The notes under the pieces: generated by a model | The model's input: the letters and a program-made list of their open reading frames with translations, nothing else | What the model was told of the DNA's origin: nothing | The model's database searches: none | Shown here: positions 11,497-24,295 of the stretch, one piece after another | How positions within the stretch are numbered: the stretch's first letter is position 1 | Layout: every line of letters starts with the position of its first letter | Made by a program: the position numbers and the translations under genes | Assembly (NCBI RefSeq): GCF_954871325.1 | Contig: NC_088775.1 | Coordinates: 57,513,561-57,577,560, forward strand | Direction of reading: 5' to 3' | From: Gordionus sp. m RMFG-2023 | Lineage: Eukaryota; Nematomorpha; Gordioida; Chordodea; Parachordodidae | DNA length: 64,000 bases

Positions 11497-13443
11497 GTCA
11501 TTTCACGCTAAATGGATCAGATTTCGTGGACCTCTTTCAAATCGGATAAAACTTTGCACGCTAATATGTGAGGACTTATGCATTACTTAGTTTCTGAGAT
11601 ATAGCGTGTCAGAGCTAAAAATAATGGCGTCCTTCCTAATTTGGAAAAGAAAAAAAATATAAATTACTCAAAAAATATAAATGATAGAGACTTATATTGG
11701 TATCATTAGATAGCCCTTAAATCCCTTTCTTGAAAAAATTATATTTTTTTAAAAAAATCTCAGGAGTTTTTTCATATCTGGAAAAAGTTTTTAAAATCTT
11801 CTTGAACTTATTCTAAAATTATATATATTTATTAAATCAATATAAATTTATATTAAAAAAATTAGGTTGGGAAAATAATAATTTTTTAGTTATTTAATTT
11901 TTTTTAAATTATCGATAAAAAAAGTCATTTAGATGATATATAAAAATCTAAATTATTACTAGTTTTAAATAAAATTAATATAAAACAATATTTTAATAAT
12001 AAAAATTTATATTATTTTAAAAAATATTTAAATTTTAATTAAAATATTTATCAACTCAGTTATTTCTATTAAATCTATATTTAAAAAATTCGACAGTTTT
12101 CCTAATATTAGCTAAATCCATCCGATTTGAATTAGAAATGGATAAAAGAAATATGTTTGCTCTAATCCATTCAATAAGTAAAACATAACTATATTTAAGA
12201 TATTAGGAAAGTCACAAATAATATTTTTAAAAAACATAGTTTTTTAGCTAAATCTTCCCCTTGTGCCCTACCTGTGTAGAAATGGATTATCAAAAATTAA
12301 GGAAAATATGTCAAAAGTAGTTTCAACATTATTTATGATATTACGAAAAGTATCATTGAGGACATTAATGTTTCATTAAAAGAAATCGAGGAATCTCCTA
12401 TTAAATCATACTGCATCGGAAATCAAATACCCAAAAGTAAATAAAAAAATTGTATAAAAAATATCATAGGAGTTATTCAAAGTCGTTCGTAAACGACCAT
12501 GAATGTGAAAAATGGGAAAATATCTTTTTAAACAAGGTTTCAATGGGCTAAACGCAGTCCCGTAACATGAAAGTTTCATGCGTTTATACTAGAGGTGGGC
12601 CACGTGACACGATGGGTCATGGTTGGTCACAGTATGAGTGTGAATAAATTTTAAATTACTAGGCGTGACGGACCTTCCCAAAATTTTTGCTGGGAGTATT
12701 TGGGATCGAACAACCAGAGAAGAATTTAAAAGATGGAATTTTACGCGCAACAGTAACAACTGACATGCAAAAGATACATGTAGTTTGATAACTAGGTCTG
12801 AGAACTATTGAAATAAAAATTAATTCAAATCTTTAAGAAGGTAAAGTGGAAAAAATTACTTATCAAGACATGAGATTTAGAATGAATTATATTAATTGCT
12901 ATGTAACTTGTTTTTATAATCTAAGGTGGTTGGCAGTTGTAGATAAAAATGAATAAACCAAAGAACGCAGGTTAGTTTTCTGCATCAACATGGAGCCTCT
13001 TCATCCTTCATTTTTCCAAATGAAGATAAACTAGAATTGTAAATCCTCAAACAGCGACAGGGTTTATTTACATGCTTACACCCGCTGACGTTTGGAAAAT
13101 CACAATAAAATCGAGATCAATATTAATTAAATGTTGTTTTTATAATTACATATATTAATTTCATTTTAAAAAAAATAATAATTTAGATTTTTTAGCATAT
13201 CGCCATCTAAAAATTATTTTTTTTTAAATAAATTTATATTGATTTAATAAATATATATATATAAATTTTTAGAAAATTTAAGCATAAAATCAAACCTTTA
13301 CCATTATTGAAAATAAAGATTAATTTTTAATCCCCGGAACTAATTATGTTAGGGCTAAATATAAATTGCATAGGTCCTCACAACATGATTTGAAAGAGGA
13401 TATGAAAATGGCTTTTTAGATCGAATTGTCATGGAATGACCAG
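11497..13443 (+). mobile_element. Large inverted-repeat element of the R family
   Basis: The left end (ggtcatttcacg, then cctctttcaaatc and tgtgaggacttatgca) matches the reverse complement of the right end (GGTCATTCCATG, CCTCTTTCAAATC, TGTGAGGACCTATGCA at 13443-13370). Further in, 11818-11960 matches 13150-13280 inverted. Inside, on the plus strand at about 12890-13090, is a decayed fragment reading CYVTCFYNLRWLAVVDKNE. This resembles the C-terminal part of a protein whose N-terminal part is seen at 39.1-39.5 kb, also next to an R end. I infer an old DNA transposon; no clean target duplication is visible. Confidence 0.5.
12590..12690. repeat. Transposon-end fragment shared with 17.9 kb
   Basis: acgtgacacgatgggtcatg and the following tatgagtgtgaata match, inverted, the end at 17855-17905 of a hAT remnant. 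It is probably a solitary terminal fragment of the same hAT family, lying within the R element. Confidence 0.5.
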
Positions 13444-13579
13444 CTCGCTTTATTTATCAATTTAAAATTTTTAGTTTCAAGTTTCGGTTTGAATACCCGT
13501 AATCATTCATTTCAACGCTTTTAGTCTGAAAGATCGTCTAATTTCACAATAAAATATAATTTATATATCGGGTATAAAC

Positions 13580-13872
13580 CTATTAAACTTAGTCCAAAAT
13601 TATGAGGAATTTGTTGAGAAACAATCATGGTCCTCTCGGTTCCATCGGCTCGCATACTTTCTATCATATCTTTCATAGCATCATTCCAGAATATTCTAGG
13701 GTTCTTATCGAATAGCAGTCCTTTGCCTGCCATGTAATCAGTTCTGTAATCCACGACGATACCATTGGGCCAACCCATATCGCCACCACTTAATAAGATT
13801 TTACGGTTGGTTCCATCCATGTGTGCACTCTCCAGCTTAGGCATATTGCCCCAATCCGTCCAATACATGTAA
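13580..13872 (-). CDS. LRP5/6: LRP5/6 exon 7 (propeller 2, blades 3-5)
   Basis: Begins after AAAAAAAG (acceptor) and ends before GTTTAT (donor). The phase fits exon 6: one base completes the Gly codon. It reads GYMYWTDWGNMPKLESAHMD, then MGWPNGIVVDY, RIFWNDAMKDMIESM and PHNFGLSLI, matching blade by blade the human LRP6 series YMYWTDWGEIPKIE, LGWPNGLALDY, KIYWGDAKTDKIEVM and PHIFGFTLL. The blade containing RIFWNDA has about 11 extra residues before it (AGKGLLFDKNP). The next exon should start with the D-YVYWTDW segment; I found none below 13,580, so it probably lies outside the window. Confidence 0.9.
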
Positions 13873-14119
13873 CTTTTTTTGAAAATAAAATTCTAAATGT
13901 TTACGTTTGCCTTATAAAATCTACAAATATGTAATAATAAACTGGTGTATATTTATAACTCTTTAAAACAAATTTATCACATATGGGACGTTTAACATTA
14001 ATATTTTTGGTCAAAAAGGAGTGTCGATGTTTTAAACTTTTCATATTTTTGAGTAAAATATGGATGCTTCTATCCATAAATAAACAAAACAATAAACATT
14101 ATTAATATATAGAGTCAAT

Positions 14120-16091
14120 CAGGCGCGTAAGCAGCGGGGGGGGGGGGCAAATACCTCCCCCCAAGCCAAAAAATGCAGATGTCAGGATATATTTTTCAAA
14201 AATATTATTGCTTATATTAATTTATATATTTGTTAATATTTATTTCTATCTCATATTAAATATATATATTTAATTACATTTACATATTATCACATTCATA
14301 AGTTATTTTATCAATTAATTTCAATTTCAAGTTTTCCGGCGTAATATTTACTTATTATTTTCAAATTTTTAGGCGTAATATTTATCTACCATTTTCAAAT
14401 TTCTAGTCAAATAATAATTATTTCTGAAACTTCTTGTCCAACAGGGAGAAGGAAATTGCAAGTTTGTCCAACGAGATAGAGTCTTCGCCATCATGCAGTA
14501 ACAGCTTTTATGGAGTTAGATTAGCCGATTATTATTACTGAAATATCACAATAACCTGAAAGTAATATTTCTTCAGAAGCAAGAAAATTATTAAATTCAA
14601 TACTTATTCCAAATTTTTTTCCTCATTAGAATGTATTATTTAATTATACAAACTATATGTAATACTTTTCAAAAATATGACATAGCTTGATTAAGAAGAT
14701 GAGAATAGCGGAGAGCATTTTATTAGAACTCAAGAAAATTAGGGCTAATGTTGATGAAGAATCATATTTTATATTTAATTGTTGAGTCAAAAGCAGAGCT
14801 ATAAATGTTTAATATTTGTCTCCCACGACTTGTAGCAAGGCAAGCTCATCGTTAAAACGTTAATATAGGATCAGTAGAAGAGTATATCTTAGTTACAGAT
14901 ACATTTATAACCCAAATAATTTTTAATTCATCATGCAACACTTACCAATCTATTACTTCAATAAAAGCCTGCCTCAGATGGTGATAGAAAAAAAATATTC
15001 GTTAGATTTTTATCATGAAGATGTTAAAGTATCTTATGATGCCTTACTAGCTGAATAACTATGTTTATAAGATTAACTATGGTTGATATAGTCTCAAAAA
15101 ATGCTATGGATGCTCTGCATTATTTCAAACACATTTTAGATTATATTCCCAATGTATTAAAAGGGTTTACATATATTAACAACTCTTCCCATTAGTAAAC
15201 TAATGAGAGAACATTCTCTTTTTTAAGAAGAATAACAGAGCCCTGCAGAATTACCATTTGCAGGGCTTGGCCCGGATTTTTTTTAAAAAATTTCAGGCCC
15301 GGCCTGGCTTTTTTTTTAAATAAAATTTTCACGCCCGGCCCGGATTTTTTTAAAATAAATTTTATTTATTTTTGATTTTTATAGCTAATAATAAGGATTT
15401 CAAATATAGGCTGTTTTAAAATATACAGCCCGGCCTGGGTGCTTTTTTAAAATAATTCAGGCCCGGCGTGGGTGTTTTTTTAAAAAAAATTTGGGCCCAG
15501 CCCGGGTATATTTAAAAAAGTTAAAATACGGGTCCTTGAAAAACATACCAAGAAGTACAACTACTGAAATTAGATTGAAAGGTTTGTATCTTTTGAATAT
15601 TCATAGGCATTTGACGACAAAATTAGCTCAACCCCAACGAAGATTGGATTTTACATTGTAAATATATAACATACAAAATACAATTATTCCTAAGAAACTT
15701 TTTGTGTATTAATATATATTTCCAACAATTAAATTTTTTATACTTTATATATAAATTTTAAAGGATTCAAATTTCTATTTAGGGTCATTTAGGTATTCTT
15801 ATAGTGGTTATATTCACTTTATATTTTATAATTCACATTTATTTTATAGTTTTTCATATACCGCCAGTTATATCCGTTTAATATTTTTTAATTCACATTA
15901 TTTTATTGTTTTTTATATGCCAGTTTATACATATAATTTTTTTATAATACACATTAATTTAAAATTGTGTATTAGAAATAGTTATTAGTCATAATAAATT
16001 TATGCTTGATATTTTTAAAAAACAATAATATTTCGTAAAAAATTTTATTACCCCCCCCCCCCTCCAAACCAAATTCTTGCGTACGCGCCTG
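14120..16091 (+). mobile_element. hAT transposon remnant with 8-bp target duplication (family H, copy 1)
   Basis: Terminal inverted repeats are caggcgcgtaagcag on the left and cgtacgcgcctg on the right, each followed inward by a long G or C run. The duplication gagtcaat is perfect (14112-14119 and 16092-16099). The plus strand keeps pieces of a ZMYM-type hAT transposase C-terminus: ALHYFKHILDYIPNVLKGF (about 15110), ERTFSFLRRI (about 15205) and, after an insertion, TEIRLKGLYLLNIHRHLTTK (about 15570). The frames are interrupted and most of the transposase is absent. It lies in the intron between LRP5/6 exons 6 and 7. Confidence 0.85.
15236..15545. mobile_element. GGCCCGG-repeat insertion (family J) inside hAT H
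   Basis: Begins agccctgcagaattacc. It carries several ggcccggcctgg-like repeats separated by runs of T and A. It splits the hAT dimerisation region between FSFLRRI and the segment starting KNIPRSTT. The same insertion at the same place is present in the second H copy at 37.2-37.5 kb. Shorter free copies lie at 18970-19210 and 36773-36890. It is probably a non-autonomous hAT-like MITE. Confidence 0.7.
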
Positions 16092-16099
16092 GAGTCAAT

Positions 16100-16690
16100 T
16101 AAAAACATATTTGGTTAATTAAATGATAAATCAACAAAAAACACCATTTTCAACCCGACCCCCTCATTTTTCTAAAATTTTTAAAGAATTTGAATATATT
16201 ACATCTAAGAAAAAAATAAAATTGTAGCCTTCAACACAACGACTGAGATATGGTGTCGAAAAAATAGAGCATTTGGGGCAAAATGTTCTTCCTTTAAATT
16301 AAATATCTTTGAATATAATTGAGCTAAAAGCATCATTTAAATTTTTTTTATATAGCTTAATGGTAGACCTTTAAAGTTATATAATGCTAAATATTTTAAA
16401 TATCAAAAATAGGATGAAGAAAGCCGGAAATGATCATAAAATCAAATCATTTTCTCAATTTTTTTAATGAATAATGATAGGATTAACTAATACGTATGCA
16501 AAATTTCACGTTGGGCCGAGCACAGGTTTGGAAGACATGGGTATTTTACTAATTAGTCTAAAAAGCTATCAAATATTTTATGTCTAATATTTAAAAAAAA
16601 TAGTCATTTAAGATCTGAAAACTATTGTTATATTTGATGAATTCAAATTTTTAGTCAATATTCAAATAAAGTAACCTATGATCCAGAAAA
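16100..16690 (+). repeat. R-family dispersed repeat, copy 1
   Basis: Shares with 18370-18950, 23560-24185 (inverted) and 30860-31125 a series of blocks: cccgaccccctcatttttct, actgagatatgg, atataattgagctaaaagc, gccggaaatgatcataaaat and gggccgagcacaggtttgga. No coding potential is seen. Confidence 0.7.
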
Positions 16691-16825
16691 AAAAATCAAT
16701 TTTTAACTATAATTTTATATTATTAAATTTATATGTCGTAAATTAAATAATTCACAATATGAATAAAATTTAACTTTAATTTTATTTTCCATAAGAGGTA
16801 TAAATTAGACATTCACGCCGTTTCA

Positions 16826-17912
16826 CGCTTACTACTAATAAAATTTTGACCCGACCCGACCCGCCCGCTCACGAAAGACAATATTTTGGTCACGCCCGAA
16901 AATTCACGGTGTTTTTAAATTTTTTCAAAACTTTATTGCTATATTTTTACGCTTTTTGAATTTATTCGAACATAGTTTTCATTTCTCTAATTCCATATTA
17001 ATAACACAAAATAATTACAACTTACAAATCAAATTTTTATTTAAAAAAAGATGAATGTACATGTTTTTATTTCAATTGTGTTCGCCTTTCCTCTAATAAA
17101 CGATTGGCTATAGAAAATAACCTTAGAAGCCGAACTTGCCGGGGCTGACAAAATTTTGCTAGCTTATTTTCTCAAAAAAGTAAATGAATTTTCCTGTTTC
17201 CAAAACTTCTAAATATTGTTATTGTTATTTGTTTAATGAGCGATGAATCTTTTAAATTAATCCTCACAACTTTCATCGGTAGATATTATTGCTCTATCAG
17301 AATCATCTAGAAATTCTCTAAATGTTTCTTTTAGAATATACGGTTCTTTTATGTGTGCAGGGTGAATTAGAAAAGTAAATGATAGTTGGCATTAACATAT
17401 GCATATCATCTAATTTTATATTATTTCCCATTTTTAAGTTTGTTTTATATATCTTTCTATTCTTCATCTATTAAAAACTTAAGACTTTTGAAATTCAGAT
17501 TTAGAATTAAGCCTACCTCATAAATTTTGGTAAAGATAAATGGACATAAAACATATTTAAATTAACTTATTTATTACCAAATTTCCATTGGTGAACGAGA
17601 ATTGAGAGATTTATTATTATTCATTCAATTGAAATTTTATAAAAAGGGGGAAAAAATGTTGTTTATAAAATGCGTAATGTTTTTGGTTTCAAAAATTATA
17701 CTTTTTTCAAAAAGAACTAAATTAATTATAATTATAAAATTGCAAATTTATATTCATAAAAAAACAATTTTATAAATTAAAATTACCGTGACGGAAAATT
17801 TAGGTTCATGCCCAATTACGCCTGTCAAAAATTATGAAGGCTCGTCACAATAATATAAAATGTATTCACACTCATACTGGGATCCACCATGACCCATTGT
17901 ATCACGTGCAAA
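16826..17912 (-). mobile_element. hAT transposon remnant
   Basis: On the minus strand the segment around 17220-17080 reads FWKQENSF and then KILSAPASSASKVIF followed by ANRLLEERRTQL in a neighbouring frame. This is the hAT C-terminal dimerisation region, usually ILSAPASSA-SERLFS and LLEERR. The right end, with catgacccattgtatcacgtg, matches inverted the fragment at 12590. The left end near 16826 has cccgacccgacccgcccgc. There are multiple stops, and no clear target duplication. Confidence 0.65.
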
Positions 17913-17939
17913 TTAAATAAATCTAAAATATTTATTATC

Positions 17940-18095
17940 TGGTTCTCATAAAGCTGAAGGCTAGCTCTTGCGGCTAACCTTTTGGAAATTCCTCCTAAAC
18001 TATCGCAAGCACTTTTGTTATGGGCTGTTGCGAAAAAGTCTCATTCTGATTTGATTCCGAAATCGAGTTCATGATGGCAAAGTTTATGAAAATTT
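17940..18095 (-). pseudogene. Fragment of an unclassified transposon-associated protein (R-linked)
   Basis: The minus strand reads HHELDFGIKSE, then DFFATAHNKSACDSLGGISK and RLAARASLQLYENQ. The same protein is seen at 39.1-39.4 kb as NICHHENDFGIKAEWHLWAT and VARASLQRY. I recall proteins with HFFATSHGKS-CDG-GG and KR-ARASLQ in repeat-rich animal genomes, but cannot assign a superfamily. An R repeat begins about 280 bases to the right. Confidence 0.5.
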
Positions 18096-18369
18096 ATTTT
18101 ATATTGCCGTTACTGTGCTATCAGAAAAATAAAATATTTTTGATATATTTTGAAATTTTGATTTAAGAAAATTCATTTTAGTTTGTAATGAATAAACGAT
18201 ACATGCGTTGTGTTGAATGTTTATCTAAATTGAATGGATTGTAACAGTATAAAAAAAATTATTTTTGCATTAGAAATTATTGGGTCATTTTATTTTGAAA
18301 GTTTTTATAGTATAAAATATTTAGGCATTTCTAATTCATGATAAAAATTCCTTAAAAAAATGAAAACGA

Positions 18370-18950
18370 CGCCTAGTAAGAAAAACTGTCTAAAAATCTA
18401 AAAAAAGAAAAAATTGGGAACTTTGTGAATGAATTCAATATATTACAAATTAACAATACCCCCCCCCTTCCTACACTTTTTCAAATCTTTTAAATGCATA
18501 AAATAATAAAATATTTGAAAGCTTTTGACTTAAATACATTACAATGAATTAATTAGCAAATATTCAATAAGAAGTTTTACAATTGGTTGATAATTAAAAT
18601 GCTATATCTCCTAAGCTTATGCTCGGTCCAACTATTTTAAATATCTTTGGATATAACTGAGCTAAAAGCCTCATTTAAATTTCTTTAGGCCTTTGTAGAT
18701 ATATAATGTTAAAAAATTTTAAATATCAACAATCGGAAACGGTAATAAAATCAAATCGGTATTTTTTCTCTCAAAAATTTTTTTTTTGAATAGCGACAGA
18801 ATTAATTAATAAAAGTGTAAAATTTCAAGCTGAGCCGAGTACAGGTTTAAAGGATGTGGCATTTTAATCATTAGTCAATTGTAAAAATTCGTAATATATT
18901 TGAAAAATAATTAATTGTGATATATTTAAGCTAAAATCTTTTAAATATTT
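18370..18950 (+). repeat. R-family dispersed repeat, copy 2
   Basis: Matches R copy 1 in the same orientation, for example ggatataactgagctaaaag and ctgagccgagtacaggttta. It contains a short C-run near 18461. Confidence 0.65.
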
Positions 18951-18969
18951 AATGTAAATAAGTCAGAGA

Positions 18970-19210
18970 CCTGCAGAGGTACCATTTGCATAGGGCCTGG
19001 ATTTTTTTAAAAAAAATTCGGACCGATCCTGATTTATTTAGAATATATAATATTTATTTTTAATTTTAATAGATAATAATGACGATTTAAAATATTCGAT
19101 CCGGCCTGGGAATTTCTAAAAAATGAATTCTAGGCCTGGACGGAGTATATTTAAAAAATTAAAGTGCGGCACGGTGGTACCCGGGCTTAGGACCGGGCCT
19201 GCAGATATAT
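18970..19210. mobile_element. Family J MITE, free copy
   Basis: Starts agagacctgcagaggtacc and ends gaccgggcctgcagatat, with internal ggcccgg-type repeats. At about 240 bases it is shorter than the J copies inside hAT H. aaataag flanks both sides, with a few extra bases on the right, and is a possible partial target duplication. Confidence 0.55.
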
Positions 19211-20167
19211 GATTTAAATAAGATTATACATGATGTGGGGGGGGGGTCTATTGTATGTAATTTACTTCGTTCCTAAAATTCGCACAATTTGGTTAAAATA
19301 TATGTTGTGAAGGCCTAAGAAATGTGGTTTCGATAAAATTTGCACTACTTGACAAAAAAATAAGAAATATGTTATAAAAATTTTTTCAGAAGATAATTTT
19401 AATATTAACGATGAATGTGAAATAATTAATTCTCGAAATAAAAATTGTCAAATATTGACGGTTTTATAAAAATTATTATACATTAAAAACAAGAAAAATT
19501 TTCTACGACTGAATCCATGGCAAGGATAGCAAAGAAATTGGTCAAGAAAAATTTATCCAATCCAAATATTATTAGGGCTGCAATGTTTTTTGAGACTATT
19601 TTATAGATATTATTCGAAAATTTTATAATTCGATTAAGAGTCGTATGATGCCTGGTAAAAATGGTTTTATATCAATAAATGTTAAAAGAGTGAAACAATT
19701 GAAAAAAATCCTAATCATATGCCAACATAGAGAATTATATTCCAATTTAGAAACTCATAGAACTTGAATAAAATTGCAGATTTAAGACCAATTCTTTTTT
19801 TTTCTAAACTAAAATGATTGGTTTTCTTAAAATCAAAATTTATCAAAAATGTTTTTTTATAAAATTCATAATCGTAAACTTGAATTAGAAATCAATGCGG
19901 AATGACATTTTTCATAAAGGCCCATGGCAAACATTGCCAAACTTTAGCGTTCATATGAGAATCAAATATTATACATTAGATTCATTTTAAAATATCACTG
20001 AAATATTACGCATATGTAAAAGATGATAAATATGTTAAAATATTTGGTTCTCAGAATACAAAAGTGTTGATGCATTTATGCCACGGGAAAATTAAATTAA
20101 GGTTTAATTATTTTCATATTGTGAAAATTATTGAATATGCAAAATATGAAAATTAAATTTTGGCTAA
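19211..20167. other. AT-rich intron DNA
   Basis: Nothing recognisable apart from a short G-tract near 19238. Confidence 0.5.
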
Positions 20168-20175
20168 ATTATAAT

Positions 20176-23100
20176 CAGGGATGTGAACCCTTCGACAAAA
20201 AAAAAGGGTCCGGGTTAGGGTCCTGTAATAAATTTAAAAAGGACCCGGGTCCAGGGTTCGGGTTCAGGGAACATAAAAATAATGACTCAAAATAAGACTT
20301 TTTCCCATTCATTTTTTTTATTTTTATTATACTTCAATATATACACATTCATAATTCCAAATGAAATAATTTATAGTTCTACGCTTACCTAAAATAGAGT
20401 CATTTTTATAATACATAAATTATTGTACTTGTGTCGCTGGCACAGCCATGACGATTCTAGACAAGGTATATAATTCTGGATATATAAATTTTCTTCCCAG
20501 AATTTTAAAATATTTCCATCTTTATTTATTCTCTTTACTTCGGAGAACTTTTCTAATAAAGATACAATAGGTATTTTTTGCTCCTTTCTATCTAACGATA
20601 ATTTGATTTTTTTCTCTCTATCTAATAGTAAAATTTCCAGATCATCAATATTGCGTTCATTATCATTGTTCTCGCCACAATCAGTAGATATTGTAGTAGC
20701 CTCCAATATATTGTTAATAATAGAGTTTTGGGTATGCCATAAATCCTCAAGATGGTCTATAGCCATTTGTTTTTGCTCAATACTTAATAAAACTTGATAT
20801 CGAGGGTCTAAATATATTGTAGCATATACAACACTATTTTGTAAATATTGTTGCTTTCTAATTTTCATATTTTCTAATATTTCATATGAAAAAAAATTTG
20901 TAAATCTTTCTAACTCTAATCGACATCTTATCCATATGCCATAAAAATCCGATAAACATAACTGTTCTGCTTGCAATCTTAATGTAGTTATTTTTAAAGG
21001 AACCAACACACTAGTAAGGTCTTTTATTTGATTCCAATCATCTTCCGACAAAATGACTTCACATGCTCCTATAATAAAATCATTACAGAAATCTTTCAAA
21101 CTTATTAATCGCTCTAGCATCATACAAATAGATGACCAACGTGTTGTGCAATCTAATATAGCCATTTGCCTTTTCATCGATTTTAATATTCTTACAATTG
21201 TGGGAGTTCTTAAATATTTTACAACATCCCTTGCTTTATCAATTATAGTTTTAAATTGATTATTTTTTAAGGAATCATTAATAGCCAATTGTAACGTATG
21301 GGCTGCACATCTGATACAGTATATTTTTGTGGAGAAATCTTTTATTATTTCCTGTAAATCAATTTGACTTATTTCCTCATAATTATCATCATCATCATCT
21401 ATATCATCCATTTTTTCCAGTGAACATTCATTTAATAATTTGATTGATTTTACGAGATTAGCACCGTTGTCTGTAGTAATTGTATAAACGTTTCTAATAG
21501 GAATATTAAATTTATTTAATGTTTCTAGTATCATTCTTTTTATATTTTCAGAAGTTAAACTCTCCTTAATCTCCTTCATAGCTAAATTTCAATATTATAT
21601 TATCTCCTTTTATATACTGTATATTTATTCCTAGAATATTTCTCCCTAATCTTTGGGCGGAATCAATTTTTAATGAAATTAATTTGTTTTTTGTTTCATT
21701 TATTATTTTTGCTTGTATTTTTTTCGATTCATTAACCATTAAGTCCTTAATTTTAAAGCGATTAATTGATGTTCCAATTGCTTTACTAATAAGGTCAATA
21801 ATTTTTTTTAAACCCGAATCCTCAATATAATTCAAAGGTCTTCCATTTACTGTAACAAGTTCAACTAAAACATTCATAAATATCTCTTCACACATTTGAA
21901 TATGAATGCTTTTTTTTAAGCAAAATTTTTCAATATTATTTTCATTCTTCTTTAAAATATGTAGGCTTTTTAACAATGTCTTCTTCCAAAAATTTGGTTT
22001 TTCTATTTAAATATTTCTCAAAGATTATAGAATGATGTATTTTTAAATGTCTTTCCAGGTTAGTATTGTGTAAACCTTTTATCATTATGTGGCAGGTTTT
22101 GCACTCAGAATCCCCTTTAGTTGTATTATAATACTTAATTTGTTTAAAACTTAAAAGTATAGACACATAGAAATATTTTTTTTATTAAGGCTGCATCCAA
22201 AATCTTAAAAATATAAATAAATTTTGAAGAAAAAAATTACATAATCTATTTTTAAAGTAAAAATAAAATGGTGTTCAATTTTATTTTTCATATTTATAAA
22301 AATTTGTGAAATTTTTATAAAAAATTAGTAAGTAAAATTTTTCTTAATGCTGTTAATTTTTTTAAATGTACTACCCATAGACTTTTATACTAATATATTT
22401 TAGTGTCAAAATAATTAAGGAAAGCATAAGAGTGCACAACCTTTGGTGCAAAAATGACTTAAAAATTAGATATTCTAAAGAAAATAGGAAAATTTGGGAG
22501 GAAAAAGAAAAAACAAAACTTGAATTATGATCTAATGAAAAAAAAATTTTAACTGTAAAGGCTTTATAATCTGGTAAAAATAAAAAATTATAATTTAAAA
22601 GATGCTGGAAAATTATATTATTTCTATCACAATTTTATTTAACTCAAATATAATAATTTTTTATATATATTTTATGGAAAGAATATCTTTCAAAATAGGA
22701 TTATTGGTTTTCCCAACTATTTATAAAATATTGATATAATTATTTACAACATAGTATATATTAATTAAGTATATAAAAAATCTAAATATAACTATTATCA
22801 AATAATAGGTTCTTAATAACTGAAAGGTAATATAAAATAATAAATACAATTAAATATTTATAATCATATCAAGCATTTTTAATATTTTAATTTTTTTAAA
22901 GCTTAAATGTGTTCAAAGTGTTTCGTTATTAATTTGTGAAAATTTTAAGATTTTTTCAAAACATTTTGGATGCAGAATAAATAAAATAATATGATATATT
23001 TACAATTTTGATTAATTTAAATTTAATTCTCAAAAAATCATAATCTTAATAGCACAATAATCACTTAATAAAACTTTATAAAACAAGTAAACAAAGTTAT

Positions 23101-23499
23101 TATATAAGATATAATTATAAAATATTATTACTTGCAGTAAAAAAAAATTCCAAATATTTCACTTTCAAATCAAAATACTCAAAGTATTCCTAATAAGAGC
23201 AAATAAATTATCACAATTAAAATATTACTTACACTATAAAATAATTTATGGTATATCTCTAAATAAAATGAAATGAAGTCCAGGAAGAAAAGCGAAAGAA
23301 AAACGCTAATATATAATAAATGATTCCACGAAAAAAATTAATAAAATTATAAAAATTTTATATTATTTTTTTAAAAAAATATTTTTATGTTAGAAATTTT
23401 TTTATAATACCCTGAACCCTTGAACCCTCCACTTTTTAAAAGGGTCCGGGTTAGGGTTCAGCCAAAATACGAGGGTTCAGGGTCCGGGTTCACATCCTG
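20176..23499 (-). mobile_element. hAT transposon, near full length (family A, copy 1)
   Basis: Terminal inverted repeats are cagggatgtgaaccc on the left and gggttcacatcctg on the right. A perfect 8-base duplication attataat flanks them (20168-20175 and 23500-23507). Both ends carry subterminal gggtccgggttagggtc repeats. The transposase is on the minus strand. A second, deleted copy in opposite orientation lies at 48,921-50,341. The element is 3.3 kb and sits in the intron between LRP5/6 exons 6 and 7. Confidence 0.93.
20389..22166 (-). pseudogene. hAT transposase with BED-type zinc finger
   Basis: Three neighbouring open segments. First (22166-21942): a BED-like finger CKTC-HIMIKG and HLKIHH (C-x2-C ... 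H-x4-H). Second (21976-21566): the region with VNGRPLNYIEDSGLKKIIDL. Third (21579-20389, 396 codons): the RNase-H-like catalytic domain with TTDNGANLVKSIKLL (catalytic Asp), an acidic run DIDDDDD, CAAHTLQLAINDSL, and LDCTTRWSSICMMLERLISL. After YIPCL the frame shifts. The expected dimerisation end, SEREFSS and following, is deleted here but kept in copy 2 at about 49,985. The breaks between segments may be introns or frameshifts. It cuts and pastes its own element when intact; this copy is probably inactive. Confidence 0.88.
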
Positions 23500-23559
23500 A
23501 TTATAATCAAAAGTTGATTTGTAATTTTTAATTATTATTCTAAGGAAAATTCGATTCAT

Positions 23560-24185
23560 CAAATAAATTAACCAAGGTCCCCCCCTCCCCCCAAAAAAAC
23601 TTCGCAGATCATAAATAGCTATTTTTTAAATACTAAACATAAAATATATGATAGCTTTGGACTTATATTACAATTATTGATTAATATCAAATATGTATTA
23701 AAAATATTTGCAATTCACTAATGATTAAAATGTCATATCTCCTAAACTTGTGCTCAGCTTAATTTGAAACTTTGCACATTTATTAATTAATTCTGTAGCC
23801 TTTCAAATTTGAGAGAAATAAAAAAAAACCAATTAAATTTTATGACTATTTCCGGCTTTTGACATTTAAAATTTTTTAACAATATTTTACATTATAAACT
23901 TTAAAGGCCTACCATTAGGGCTATAAGAAAAATTTTAAATGACGCTTTTAGCCCAATTATATCCAAAGATATGTAAGATTAAAGAGATAATTTTGCCCAA
24001 AAAACCCCATTTTTACAACTTTTAGTGGCCCGTATCTCAGCCGCTGTTTGGAGTTGGAAATTTTATTTTTTTCTTAGTTATAATATATGCAGACTCTAGT
24101 TAAAATTTTAGAAAAATTTTAGGCAGTCGGGTAGAAAATCGTGTTTTTTTGCAGATTTGTCATGGAATTCACAATATATAAATCA
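23560..24185 (-). repeat. R-family dispersed repeat, copy 3 (inverted)
   Basis: Reverse complement of copies 1 and 2 over most of its length. The right end on the minus strand begins GAATTCCATGACAAATCTGC, like the ends seen at 13443 and 39606. A C-run lies at 23580-23592. Confidence 0.65.
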
Positions 24186-24295
24186 ATATAAGTTTTTTTT
24201 GGAAATTATATTAGGTTTTTATTGTTTGTAATAATTATCTTTTAATAAAAATAATTATATAAGAAAAAATAATGTTTAAAAAATTATATATTTAC

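Noticed and set aside
1-13579. Further LRP5/6 exons (the YWTDW blade and EGF 2)
   Set aside because: I looked for the reverse complement of YWTDW-type codons and for EGF cysteine patterns below 13,580 and found none. The exons probably lie outside the window.
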